64,000 bases of DNA from Xanthoparmelia taractica (Eukaryota > Ascomycota > Lecanoromycetes > Lecanorales > Parmeliaceae): positions 1 through 64,000 of the forward strand of contig JANQBS010000067.1 in the NCBI GenBank assembly GCA_033085395.1. The letters run 5' to 3'. Positions 54,083-64,000 of the stretch are shown in pieces. Within the stretch, counting starts at the first letter, position 1, and each line of letters begins with the position of its first letter. The notes beneath the pieces were generated by a model, which ran no database searches, was not told where the DNA came from, and saw only the letters and a list, made by a program, of their open reading frames with translations. The translations under genes were made by a program, and so were the position numbers.

Positions 54083-55210
54083 TCAGAGAGCCTTGACCCT
54101 CTGCCCACCCTCCCAAGTGTCTCCTGCCTCTAGGGTGTTCCAGCTCACACTTCCAGTCTCTACACATATAAATCTCTTGTACGCATCCTCAGGCGCCAAG
54201 TCCGCAAGCGTCTTCGATTTTTCAATCCAAGGGTTCCACACAACCACGTCAGGCAACATATCCCGGCTGAACTCGAATCGGGCCTGGCCCTTCTCAGAGA
54301 TGGCGATGGCTTGGGATGGGTCCACGTGGTAGACGCGATCGACCTCGGAAGCAACGGTAACAGCTTCAGATTCCTCCTTCTTTCCGCCGCCGACTTTGTC
54401 TGCGAAAGTGACCTTTTCGAGCCCAGACACCGAGACATTTGAGATGTCCTACGTGAGACCCGCGGTCAGCCTGATGTCAAACGCTTCCTTCATACCGTCT
54501 TTCATATCGCAGCCTTTTGCAAAGTGACTTACATCAATCGCCCAATAGCTATGTAACAGCGTCTGGAACTCGAAGTCTTTTTCTCCGGTATTCCTTATTG
54601 CGAGAGTGGTCTCGAGATCGTCCTTGCCCAATGTCACCGAATACGTGATACCGAACTGGTAGTTTTTCCACTCCGACGGGATATCGCCCAGCATGTTATT
54701 TGAAAGCCCAAAGTCCAGCTTCACTGAAGAGTCTCCGCTGCTGTTGGGAAGCGTTGAGGATTCAGAAGACGACTTGCCAAGGTATTCCCATTTGGCTGTG
54801 CGAGCAAAGCCATGTTGCGGGAGACCTTCCGTTGCTTTGTTGGACGGTGGACCGAAATTCTAGAAGAGGCGGTCAGCAGCGGGTCTTGCAGGCTGACATG
54901 TAAAGACGGTGCTCCTCCGAACAATATATCGAGAGTGGGGAATCATGGGTTTGCTTGCCGGAAAGACGAGAGGAATGCCACCCCTCACAGCCTTTGAACC
55001 ATCGAGGTGAGCTTTAGAGCTGACAAACAAGTTCTCCTTGCCCTTTGCAGTCTTCCAGGAAAGAACAGTGGCACCAAAAAGGAGGACCTCGACGGACTCG
55101 CCGGTAGGCAAGCTTGCCGAGACCCTGTGGTTGTCTTCTGAGATTGCTACTTGTGGAGTAGGTATGGTGGGAGAGACGGGGATAGCGGAGGGTTTCTTAG
55201 ATCGTTCCAT
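54083..55210 (-). CDS. Glucose-6-phosphate 1-epimerase
   Basis: Interconverts alpha- and beta-glucose 6-phosphate; orthologous in outline to yeast YMR099C, a cytosolic mutarotase-fold enzyme. Exons 55210-54959, 54859-54533 and 54448-54083 give 314 aa. The N-terminal strand region has VLLFGATVLSWK (about 43-54) and GGIPLVFP, then PQHGFARTAKWE (catalytic His), TLLHSYWAIDDISNVSVSGL across intron 2, and DVVVWNPWIEK with a C-terminal FICVETGSV whose Glu is the expected base. The first intron (54860-54958) appears to use a GC donor (CCG|GCAAGC), since no GT gives the conserved FP|NFGPP junction. The start is the first ATG, preceded in frame by a TTG. Confidence 0.9.
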
Positions 55211-55377
55211 TATTTTTTGCAAAGATGGGTTTGGGTGTAGGAGAAGAGGAAGAAGAAGGTGTTGGGTTTCAAGAAGAAAAGGGAAGAGCGGAATGTGCTA
55301 TAAGGTAGGAATTAATAGATGTTGATGATGCAGTAGAGAAGGAAAGAAGTTCCCACTAAGAGAGAAAAAAGAAGAAG

Positions 55378-55408
<31 letters not shown>

Positions 55409-55832
55409 CGAGGCCGATTATAGGGTCGCAGCGTCACATCCTTTTTAGCCTTTAGCCTTTTCCATTCGATCTTTCCAAGTGGGATGTACACTACGCGAGT
55501 AATTCTGAAACACTCCTTCTCCCTCGCTTATGCAGGGGGTTCAATTTAGTCTCTCGCTTAACTTGCCTATCTCCGGTCGATCCACCAAGTACATCCCACA
55601 TGAGTAGATTCCTGTACAGTATGCCCAAAGTACATACATACATATCTGACCATCATCACCCCTCCCTAGCAAAGGAGCAAATCCAAGCCAATCTTCGATG
55701 AGTAAGCAATGTTAATCTATTCCCTCCAAGTCTTCCAAAACGCCCTGCTAAAGGATGCTGCTCGTGAAACGAAGAGAGATGAGACAAAATGCCAAATGCA
55801 AGGAATGCACGCCGTGTCAAGTACACAATATC
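55211..55832. other. Intergenic region with GAA microsatellite
   Basis: 622 bp between RIF1 and the epimerase gene; includes the epimerase promoter. It has a GAA array (listed separately) and no gene. Confidence 0.45.
55371..55407. repeat. (GAA)n microsatellite, about 12 units
   Basis: Perfect trinucleotide purine run about 160 bp upstream of the epimerase start codon, in its promoter or leader. Confidence 0.9.
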
Positions 55833-58800
55833 TTACATAGATGTATGCCGACGACCTGCCTCGTGCACTTCCTTTACACACTCAAACAGCATACCAACCG
55901 CCGCTCTCTCTTCCTCGGCTCCAAATCCGACGCGTTTGATATTGTCCAGCACACTCTGCAACTTTTCAAGGACTCCTTGTGCGGTTGCTGCTGCTTCTTC
56001 CTCTCTCTCTACGACACCGCTTCCCTCGCTTTGGGCCTCACCCTCACGCTGCTTGGCTATCGACTTGGGACCCTCGTCGTACGATGCGCTTTGCTGCTCT
56101 AGGTGATGATCTGCTGGCGACACGTCATCACCTTGGGAATCCTGCACCATGGAATGTTCACTGATCCCCTCGGTTATTTTCTCACGACTAGAAGGAGCGG
56201 TTGATCTCGGAGTTCCGACATCTTCTGACTCGGCGCTGCTGCGTTGCAGCCACCTGAACATGCCCCTTCGTGGGGTCTTGCCTAAGGCGAACCACTGCCC
56301 TCCTTTGGTAGACTCTTGAGAGGCCGGAGCAGAGACGTGAGGACTGCTCGTTGTAGATCCATTTAGGCGTTCTGATACTCGCGTACTCTTGCGTAGGGCG
56401 CCAGTCTGTTCATCTTCGGCCTCCTCCCGTTTGACCTGGCTGTTCCGAGACCCTCGTGGGCGGCCAACAGCCTTCTTGGCTGCAGTCGAAGTATCGATTT
56501 CTTGGTCCAATGACTGATTTGCTTCCGAGTTCATCGGGTAGTCCACAGGTGGCTTTTCCACGATAGCTGTCGTCTCTGTCGCATGAGTGCTCGTCAAGAC
56601 AGATGGTGACGCAGACAGCTCTCTCTTAATTTGTTGAGGAAGGTCTGGGCACGAGCGATCTACTTCGCGCACATCGATCATCACGCAGTCGGCTACCGTC
56701 TCGCCCGTCCTTGGGACGTCAGCCGCCGCCTGTGAATCCAGTGAAGCTGGAGTACACTTTTTCTTATTCATTAAGATAGGCAAGTCGGCAGTGCGTTTCC
56801 TTTTCTTTGTCGCTCCTCGTGCTGACTGCGCTCTTTCTTCTTGCTTCGCTGATTGTTGTGAGGAAGCACGTTCCATTTCTAGAATGAGCTGCGCAGTGAT
56901 CTGCTCGTCCTCGACAGAGGAGTGCAACGATCCTTGACTCTGAAATGAGTTTGCAACATTGTTGGGTTGAATGCCACCGTGCTCAGTGGGTGGCTTATTC
57001 AGCGATGGCACCGAAGGAGCATCAACATGGATGTCAAAGTCAGACACGGGATGGGCTCCAACAAGTTCCTGCGGTGCCTCCATGTTTGAGGTATCTTCTT
57101 GATTATTGACTAATCTCGGGTCATCGTCAATAGCGCTAATGGATTCACCATTGGATGAGTAGCCTTCCATAATCGGTAGGTCTTTGTCAGCGAAGTGATT
57201 GCCGCTACTTTCTTCTATATTCGCTGTTTCCTGCACTGGCGCATGGTTTTCATTTGCTAGTGGCGCATCAGCCGATTGATTGATTGGGAACTGGGTCGAA
57301 ACCAAAGGAGGTGATGATGGTGGGTCATCATCAGAGCGGCGATTGCTCGACCTCTTTGAACTTGGTGTAGGCGAAGACCCAAGAAATTCATTCATTAAGG
57401 CATCTGCAAGGTATGTTGGACTGGCGTCCTCATTTATGGCAGATTTTGTGCCCGGACTCGGAGCAGATTTGAAGACGAGCTTTGGCAGGACATAATCTAT
57501 GGGGCGGGAAGTACTTCGCGGGCTCGATCGGATCTCTGGGAACATTGCAACTGCTTCGCGGCCCTGGCGCTCCTTGACCTCTTTCTGACGATCTGTTAGA
57601 TATTGTGAGTCAACGGGCTCAGGTTGCAGAGGTGATGATTCAATGGCAGCGAATTGGATTTGGGAATCATCGTGTCTTAAGCGTGCCTTTGGAGTAGTCT
57701 TGACTCCCCGTCCTGCTGAAGCTGGTGAGACTCGGAACGCAGGAGCTTTTCCTAAATGTGTACTGAGCCGCACACCTTTGATAGAACCTGCAATGCCTTG
57801 TAATGAATCAATTGAAGTAGGAGGTCGAGTAGGGGACACGACAGGCTCCAATTGCATCTCTTCTTCATCTTGGGAATCAACAAAATGGAAAGGCGAAGAC
57901 ATGACCTGGGAACGTCAGCTGTCGCAATTTCAGCAGCCAAGTAAGGTCGACTTACCTCCTCGCCATTTCGCTCCGGAAAGTTAGGCAGTCTGAGCTCAGT
58001 CAAAGATCTGAGCTTTTGCAATATAGTTCTTAGATCTTCGGGATACTCCAGAGTATCCTCAACACCGAAGGTCTTGTTCCACATAGCTATGGATGCATTG
58101 ACCACTGCTTTATGTCGGCTCCTGAAGCCAGCGACCACAAGCTCTTGAATGCTGAACAAAAACCTAGTGTCGAAGACGCCAGAATGCTCAATCGAATTAA
58201 CTACCTTTGTCCACAATTTATTGACCTGGAGCGAAGCATGTCAGCGATGCAAAATACAATTTTGGGTGGCGCTTACTTCAGAATATAGGATGCTGAGTGG
58301 AGACGACGGGCGCAGACTTAGAATACCTTTAGCATCCTCAATCCAGGGGGCCAGTCCTTTTTGTATGCGAAAGAGGAGCGTGCCCATATATTCTGTTGGA
58401 CATGAAGCTATCATCTTGGTTGTAGCTGATACAAAATCGACAACTGTCGCCGAAGGCAGCATTTCCAAAGAGGCGTAAGAGCTGCCGAGTAGACGTTCCA
58501 TCATGGAGTAGAGCTTGTCGAATGGGTCTAGAGAGGTTACTTTTGGAGTCACATGGGTCACTCCCCAAAGCCGGCGTTGGACACGTTCAATCAAGTGCGG
58601 AGATTGTGGCCAATGTACTGTCTCCAGCATCGACGCAGCAGCGGCGAGAACGAAACCGTCATGCGTATGATCGTCTTTGCTAATGAATCCCGCCAACGGC
58701 TCAATCGTGATAAGGGCAATAGCCTCATTCCCAACATCTTTGCGCAATGCATCAACAATGTTTGCATGTAACTCATGCCACGGAGGTCCATTATTACTGG

Positions 58801-61309
58801 AACGGAGCTGAATGCCAAGCTCTAAGACCTTGACGGCCTCTCTGAACTCATGACCCGGATATTGAGGGCTGTCGTTGTGGGTTTCGTTTTGCTGAGGTTG
58901 CTTCAGCGCCGAAGAGGTGCCTTCTGCAAGCAGCCTCCAGAACATGATGCTGGCTTCCTTTTTATGAAGGCCATCTAATCTTAGCAGACGACCAAGGTTG
59001 CGAAGTATGCCAAGCTTTGCCCGTCTGGACGTTGCTGATTGGAGTGGGATGTTCAGCACGGTTTTGAGAGCGCCCATGTAGCTTGTTCCGATAGGCATGT
59101 GTTGCACGTTCTTGAGTAGCGTGTTCAAGAGGTGCGCAACCGCTGAATCGAGAGAACCAGAGTCTCTACTCGAGCGGCTCGAAGGAGTATCGGCTGCTTC
59201 AAAGGAGTCCTGCGAGGTTCGGATCAAACGCTGCTCTAGAAAAGGTAGGATTCCAATCTTAGCTACTGCTTCGTCGATGAGTATCCTGATCTTCTCGAAT
59301 GTCTCGGACTGGTCTGCTTTGCTTGAAACGTCTATTGGTAGAGCATCACGCTCCCTAGCAAGCTTGGAATTGCTTCGCTCCAACAGAAGCTTGATTTCAT
59401 TAACGATGTGTGCAACAGCATTAATAGCGTCCATTGACACTTTGACCTCCTTTCCACCGGCGTTGCCTAAGGCTAAGGTAAAATTCCGCCAAGCTTGTAC
59501 TATAGGTGCGTCTCCCTCCTTGGACAGTTGCCAGTCAGCAGTATCGAAGAGGTTATCGAAAACCTGCACTACTCTAGCCGCCCTCAGCCGAATCCATCTC
59601 GGATCGAGGCATGGTAGATCTTCCGCCTGGACAGGTCCATCATTTGTCCTGTTATCATCCCATATCTTTGGCTTCCCTTTCCCTGAGAAAAGCGCTGACA
59701 AGATGTCGCAAGCGTGATTGATATCACTTCTGCTAGCAGTGAAGCAGCTTGGCAGGATTTGATAGACGTAGAGATCCCAGTACTGATCCAACTGAGCATG
59801 CGTTGCAGTCGGTCGCAGAGCATAGTATAGAAGTGTACAGTAAGAGGAGCGAGCGATCTGCTTTCCCACCTTGGAATTCTTATCGCTAGATTTTCGCTCC
59901 AATTGAGAGACAATGGGTTGCCGAAGCATTTTAGCCATTGAATTTGTGGTTGAGGTGTCCAAATTGATGGCAAAGATGAGGCGATTCCAAGAGATATTAG
60001 CCTGCAACTTCGTCTGTCCATCGTTGGAATTGAAACATCGCTGTATGACTACCAGCCAAGTTTTGAGATGTTCCCAACCTTCGAGCTGGCGCCGGCGACT
60101 GCGGAGAAACATAATCACAACGCTCCAGATCTGGGGTACGTGACTTCCATCTTCTTTTGAAATCGCCATTTCGATGAGACGCGAGGATAGGAAGTCCACC
60201 ACCTTCGTGCCATCCGCAGATACTCTGTTGAACACCTCGATGCAGGCTTGTGACACTGAACTTGTTGTTCCGAGCTGAAGACTGGCGTCCACTCCGAAAG
60301 CTATCGCTCGAGCACGAATATCCTTAACTGTGCTCAGCATGCCAGAGATGAGATGGTCGATCCAGCTGCCCACACGAGAAACGATCAGTGGTCTGGCCTG
60401 GCCAAGTAGTCGTTGATAGATCATCAGGCGATGTCCGACAACGCGGTTGCCTTTCACCCAATTAGTCACAGCGTCCAAAGCCGAAATAAGCCTATTGACT
60501 CGGTCGCCGGTCATGTACTTCGGTGAGAACTTCTGCTTCTCGAGCACGTGCATGTAGTGGGAGACTAATATCTTTGAGGACGCCTGGTCTTCAAGGCTCG
60601 AGATCGATCGTTCCAAGATGAACGAGCAGAAGTCCTCGGGAAACAGGGTTGCCGCCCCAGGAGTGCAGAGGAATATGGTGACTAATTTGAGCGCTTGAGT
60701 AGCGAGTTGTATGTCCAGACTACCATCTTCTTCGTTGTTGGCCGTGACATCACGCCGAATGTATCCAGTGATTTCAGCCACCTTTTCCGCTAATTCTTGT
60801 GCCTCTGGAACCTCGTCGTAGGCACTCAAACACGCCAAAAGAGTAGCGTAGGCATCTATTCGAGACGAACGTGAGGTAGACGTCAAGTGCTGGGTGGTAG
60901 AGCGAAGCATGGCTGGGAGATTGGTATTGTCGAAAGCTAGCAGTTCATTGCTCGAAGGGATCCCGGCGTTATCCGTGCAGGCTTTTAAGATTGATTTGGA
61001 AGACTTGCAGTCCCGGGATCGCGGAAGTTGTCGTATCTGACAGTCTGAGTCGGATTCATGGCCGCCAACAGGGAATCTGTGATACTGCGTGCCTAACAGT
61101 GTAAACCCTACTTTCTTCTGAACTTTGCCTGTGGACTCTATAGAGTACTCCGCAGAGGAAGAGGGTGATTCATCAGGCGTATCAAGTAGCATATGGCCGG
61201 CCGGAGTGGCCCCAAAGTCATTGCTAGGCGAGGCTTTTGCAGTGTTCTCTTTAGGTGGTGTGGGAGGGCGCGCAGCAATTGGAGCCAGTCCAGGAGCGAA
61301 GCTCGCCAT
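55833..61309 (-). CDS. RIF1: Telomere/replication-timing protein Rif1
   Basis: Large HEAT-repeat protein that recruits protein phosphatase 1 to restrain late origins and, in yeasts, limits telomere length. Exons 61309-58277, 58225-57956 and 57905-55833 (introns 51 and 50 nt) give 1791 aa. The N-terminal 1,000 residues are alpha-helical repeats of the Rif1_N domain (GDRVNRLISALDAVTNWVKG, VGHRLMIYQRLLGQARPLIV, DIRARAIAFGVDASLQLG). Before it lie two short PP1-docking motifs: KVGF (66-69, RVxF type) and SILK (106-109). The C-terminal 690 residues are disordered and Ser/Glu-rich, with basic patches such as KKRKR and an AT-hook-like GRPRGSR. Splice phases join YSE|VNKLW and GEE|VMSSPFHFVDSQDEEE. 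Nuclear. It shares a short promoter with RIC8. Confidence 0.92.
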
Positions 61310-61514
61310 GGATGAGCAGGTTCACGCAAATTTCCATTGAACCATACTCATACTCATACTCAAGCAGCAGCTTGTTTAACGGTTGCCCTGCAAAGAATAG
61401 CATGGAGAGTACTAGGCGGCGCCTACTCACTCATCAACGCCAAAACACGAAAAACGCGTGCACAACAGAAAGCACTTAAATCACGATTCACCACGGGTAA
61501 ACCTCGGGGATAAA
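61310..61514. promoter_or_regulatory. Divergent promoter of RIF1 and RIC8
   Basis: About 205 bp between the RIF1 start and the probable RIC8 start, with a short CATACT repeat near 61345-61362. Confidence 0.4.
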
Positions 61515-63294
61515 ATGAGTCAAAACCTGCCCATTCGCAAGTGAACATCTATCTTATAGACTCAAGCTTGCCGGCTTTGGAAGCAACATGGGAACAGAAG
61601 CATTGAATCACAGCACAGGTAATTCCATGATCACTGGAAGATCGTAAGGGGAAGGGGCTAATCAAGGAGTCAACTTGAAGCCAAAGGGGAAGAGACCGCC
61701 AGGCTCCTAAGCATCCTCGAGGTTGATATTGAAGAAAGACGTCTTCCAGAGCAAGGTAAGAAGCTAGTGTCTAGTGAAAAATATGATATGAGAGTCTTAG
61801 AGTTTTTCTCCAGAGAAGCTCAAGACCTTAGAGCTGCTGAAATCAGATATTACTTCAGCGGAAGATGCTGCGCTTTTCCTTCAAGAGGTGAGTAGCGTTT
61901 GAATCTACTCGAAATTGATATCGTCTAATGGATCATTGGTAAGGGAGTTGAGACTTTGTCTTTCTATGCTTTCGAAGATTCGGATCCGAATGATCTGGCA
62001 TCTAGGGCTGCTCTAAAATGTATTGCCAATATCCTTTTACTGCAGAGCAAGACACGTCAAAATTTCGTTCAGAAGGGAAATGCCATTAAGGTCGCGAGAA
62101 AACTAAGCGTATATGTAACAATCATGAACAAAAGGTTCTCGCTGAGTCTCGCGTTAGCAAAGTCAAGAGCACGAACTCTTGTGTTCTCGGATCCTCTTCC
62201 TACTGACATATGACACCACCTACAATTTCGATAATCTCTTCGACAACTTCCCTTTGGCCGGCAAAATACACGAGGTAAGCCACAAATACCTCGCCTAGGT
62301 CAACGGAAATGTTCCTACTCACGGCATGCAGAACATCTGTGATGAGGCCGAAAGATTGCACCGAAATCAAATCAGCAACTCTCCGTCCCCCTTCGGCTGG
62401 GCACCATTGACCGAGACCCTCAAACTCCTATTCAATCTGACCTCCTTCTATCCCCATCAGATCGCGGCCTTTAATCGCACAATTTCTCCCATCCTTGGGA
62501 TCTTCAGAAACATTCAGTTGCAGACACCTGTTCTACAACCGCCAGTGATCCAACTTATCAACGCCCTCCTAAATCTCGACCTCCTTGGCGAGGGAACTGA
62601 AACCGCTCCAAATGGCCGATCATCTTCGTTCTTCCCCAATCAGGATCCCAACTCCAACGTAAGCCGGCTTGTAGTGATCCTCGATACCGCCGTCCGTACC
62701 ACCAGAGAAGAACTCTTGGAAACCACTGCCATCCCGCTTATTACTCTCATCCGCCGCACATATAACCTAGCTCCCTCATCTGTCAAGACGCATATGCAAT
62801 CCAGTCTGCTCCCCTCAAACGAAGAACGCGCTCAGCCTTTAGGTAAATCAGACACCTTGGCTTCATGCTTGCTTCGACTTTCTACATCCGTTGTAGCTCC
62901 CAACGTTCGTGAAGGAATCTCAAGCCTTCTCTTTGAAATATCTAACAAGGACGCAACATCATTCGTACGAAACGTGGGCTACGGCTTCGCGGCCGGATTT
63001 TTGATGACGCATAATCTACCCGTGCCAGACAAAGCACTCAAGGATGAGGACGAAGGCGAAGATCCTGGAGGAAGACTAACTACTATAGACGGCAAAGAAA
63101 TCAACCCAGTCACTGGCCAGAGGCGCGACATGGAGCCTCAGGACGAAGGACCAGAGATGACTGATGAGGAAAAAGAAAGAGAGGCAGAGAAACTGTTTGT
63201 GCTATTTGAGAAGTTGAAAGCTACAGGGGTGGTAAATGTTGTGAACCCAGTAGAGCAAGCTTTACAGGAAGGCCGTTTTGAAGAGGTGGACTAA
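61515..63294 (+). CDS. ric8: Guanine nucleotide exchange factor/chaperone Ric8 (synembryn)
   Basis: Cytosolic chaperone and exchange factor for heterotrimeric G-alpha subunits. The gene has at least six exons. Family blocks in order: SQLEAKGEETARLLSILEVD (about 61668-61755), KLKTLELLKSDI, GVETLSFYAFEDSDP to CIANILLLQSKTRQNFV (from about 61944), HELLCSRILFLLTYDTTYNF (from about 62160) and FDNFPLAGKIHE. The long last exon (from 62331) carries NICDEAERL, TETLKLLFNLTSFYP, RNVGYGFAAGFLM and the C-terminal INPVTGQRRD with EKLFVLFEKLKATGVVNVVNP. The start is uncertain. ATG 61515 with a GTGAAC donor joins in phase (IRK|SQLE), whereas ATG 61588 with a better donor does not keep the frame. The end and identity are secure. 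Confidence 0.85.
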
Positions 63295-63667
63295 CCATTC
63301 CGCTGGGTAACGATCCAGCTTCACATGGCAATCAAAAGTTGGTTCAACGAAGCGCACAGACGTTCTCCATCTGTGACGATGTGACTTGCGGGTCCCCATT
63401 AACGCAGCTATCTCCGCGCCAATATGAGGAGCCGAATCCAGGCCACTTCAGATAAAGGACCTTATTTTCCGTAAGCGACAAGCGTCGTGGGCGCCGAATC
63501 TCATTTTTTTTCCCGCCCTTTTGTGTGATCTCACAAGGCTATGGGACGCAATTTCTCATCTTGTGTTGCCCTACGTTAAAGACTGTACTCACTTAGACCC
63601 TTTGTTAGGGGTGCAGTGCCCTTTGGAATAGTTCAACCTTTGAAGTTAGCTCTCATCCTTGATAACG
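63295..63667. other. Intergenic region, no gene seen
   Basis: 373 bp after RIC8. Contains T- and C-rich runs near 63505; presumably terminator of RIC8 and promoter of the next gene. Confidence 0.35.
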
Positions 63668-64000
63668 ATGCACTTCCTACACTATAGCCATCTTCTCTCC
63701 TTCCTTGAATTGGTAGCTTTCGCCGTCACCGGCAACGCTAGCAATGTTTCACAAGATCGTGCGGAAGCCGCTGATGAGGTATCGACAGCACTGGCTATAA
63801 CGTAAAACTCCCTCTGACCAGGCAGGAAGTGAAGAGGACGAGACCCTCTGCTCTCTTGTATAGATATCCATAGGCTAACTGTTCTGTCTACAAAGGAACG
63901 TGACGAGTCTCGGCGCTCGATTCGAAGGCTTTGTAGTTACCTGCATTCCGTTTAGACCGAGGACCTTCGTCATTACTCAAGTTGCCCTTGGCTTCATCAA
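63668..64000 (+). CDS. Possible secreted protein, 5' end only
   Basis: ATG 63668 opens a frame beginning MHFLHYSHLLSFLELVAFAV, followed by TGNASN, which looks like a signal peptide with a cleavage region and an N-glycosylation site. A plausible intron (63802-63895; donor C|GTAAAA, branch GGCTAACTG, acceptor CAAAG) joins in phase to NVTSLGARFEGFVVTCIPF, and that frame stays open to the window edge. No family is recognisable in so short a piece. The alternative is non-coding DNA with a chance frame. It would lie co-directional behind RIC8. Confidence 0.35.

Overview
This window is chromosomal DNA of a filamentous ascomycete. The evidence is dense single-copy eukaryotic core genes, short GT-AG introns (mostly about 47-101 nt, several with CTAAC/CTAAT-type branch sites), a PalF/Rim8 pH-signalling arrestin, fungal spindle-pole and Rif1 proteins, and intergenic DNA rich in microsatellites. 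Placement in Leotiomycetes (Helotiales-like) is my inference from the flavour of the proteins and is not proven. No rRNA, tRNA, CRISPR array or intact transposon was found.

Layout. 0.3-9.4 kb: a small lysine-tailed protein (+), STE24 (-, five exons) head to head with mevalonate kinase (+), PRP39 (-) and an extended SDR of the D-erythronate dehydrogenase type (-). 9.4-16 kb: a flavocytochrome-b2-like 2-hydroxyacid dehydrogenase (+) divergent from the SDR, the DEAD-box helicase PRP28 (-) and ATG5 (+). 16-31 kb: an orphan protein, a long C-rich/G-rich stretch, an ACS/Dal5-type MFS transporter (-), an F-box protein with AT-hook (+) followed by hairpin-bearing tandem repeats, cytochrome c peroxidase (-), a 2EXR/F-box-like protein (-) and a frameshifted F-box pseudogene (+). 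31-46 kb: palF/RIM8 (-), DPH2 (-) divergent from an F-box/Cys-rich protein (+), a Cep57/Ppc89-like spindle-pole protein (+) and TFB3/MAT1 of TFIIH (-). 46-64 kb: a zinc-finger orphan (+), an AT-rich island leading into a relic in which the 3' end of a cytochrome P450 gene is joined to the 3' part of an SDR gene, a URI/Bud27-like protein (+), a second MFS transporter (-), glucose-6-phosphate 1-epimerase (-), RIF1 (-) divergent from RIC8 (+), and the 5' end of a possible secreted-protein gene at the edge.

How the genes fit together. Most are housekeeping genes with unrelated roles: splicing (PRP39, PRP28), autophagy (ATG5), isoprenoid synthesis and CAAX processing (ERG12, STE24), translation-factor modification (DPH2), transcription/DNA repair (TFB3), telomere/replication timing (RIF1), G-protein signalling (RIC8) and alkaline-pH sensing (palF). 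The accessory-looking parts are the divergent SDR/flavocytochrome pair, which shares a promoter with a palindromic CreA-like site and may be a small sugar-acid module, and the 47.2-48.4 kb P450-SDR relic, probably debris of a secondary-metabolism locus. No intact new multi-gene system is evident; these two places deserve the closest look.

Exon borders were derived by eye from splice consensus, frame phase and family similarity. Coordinates given for spliced genes run from start codon to stop codon.
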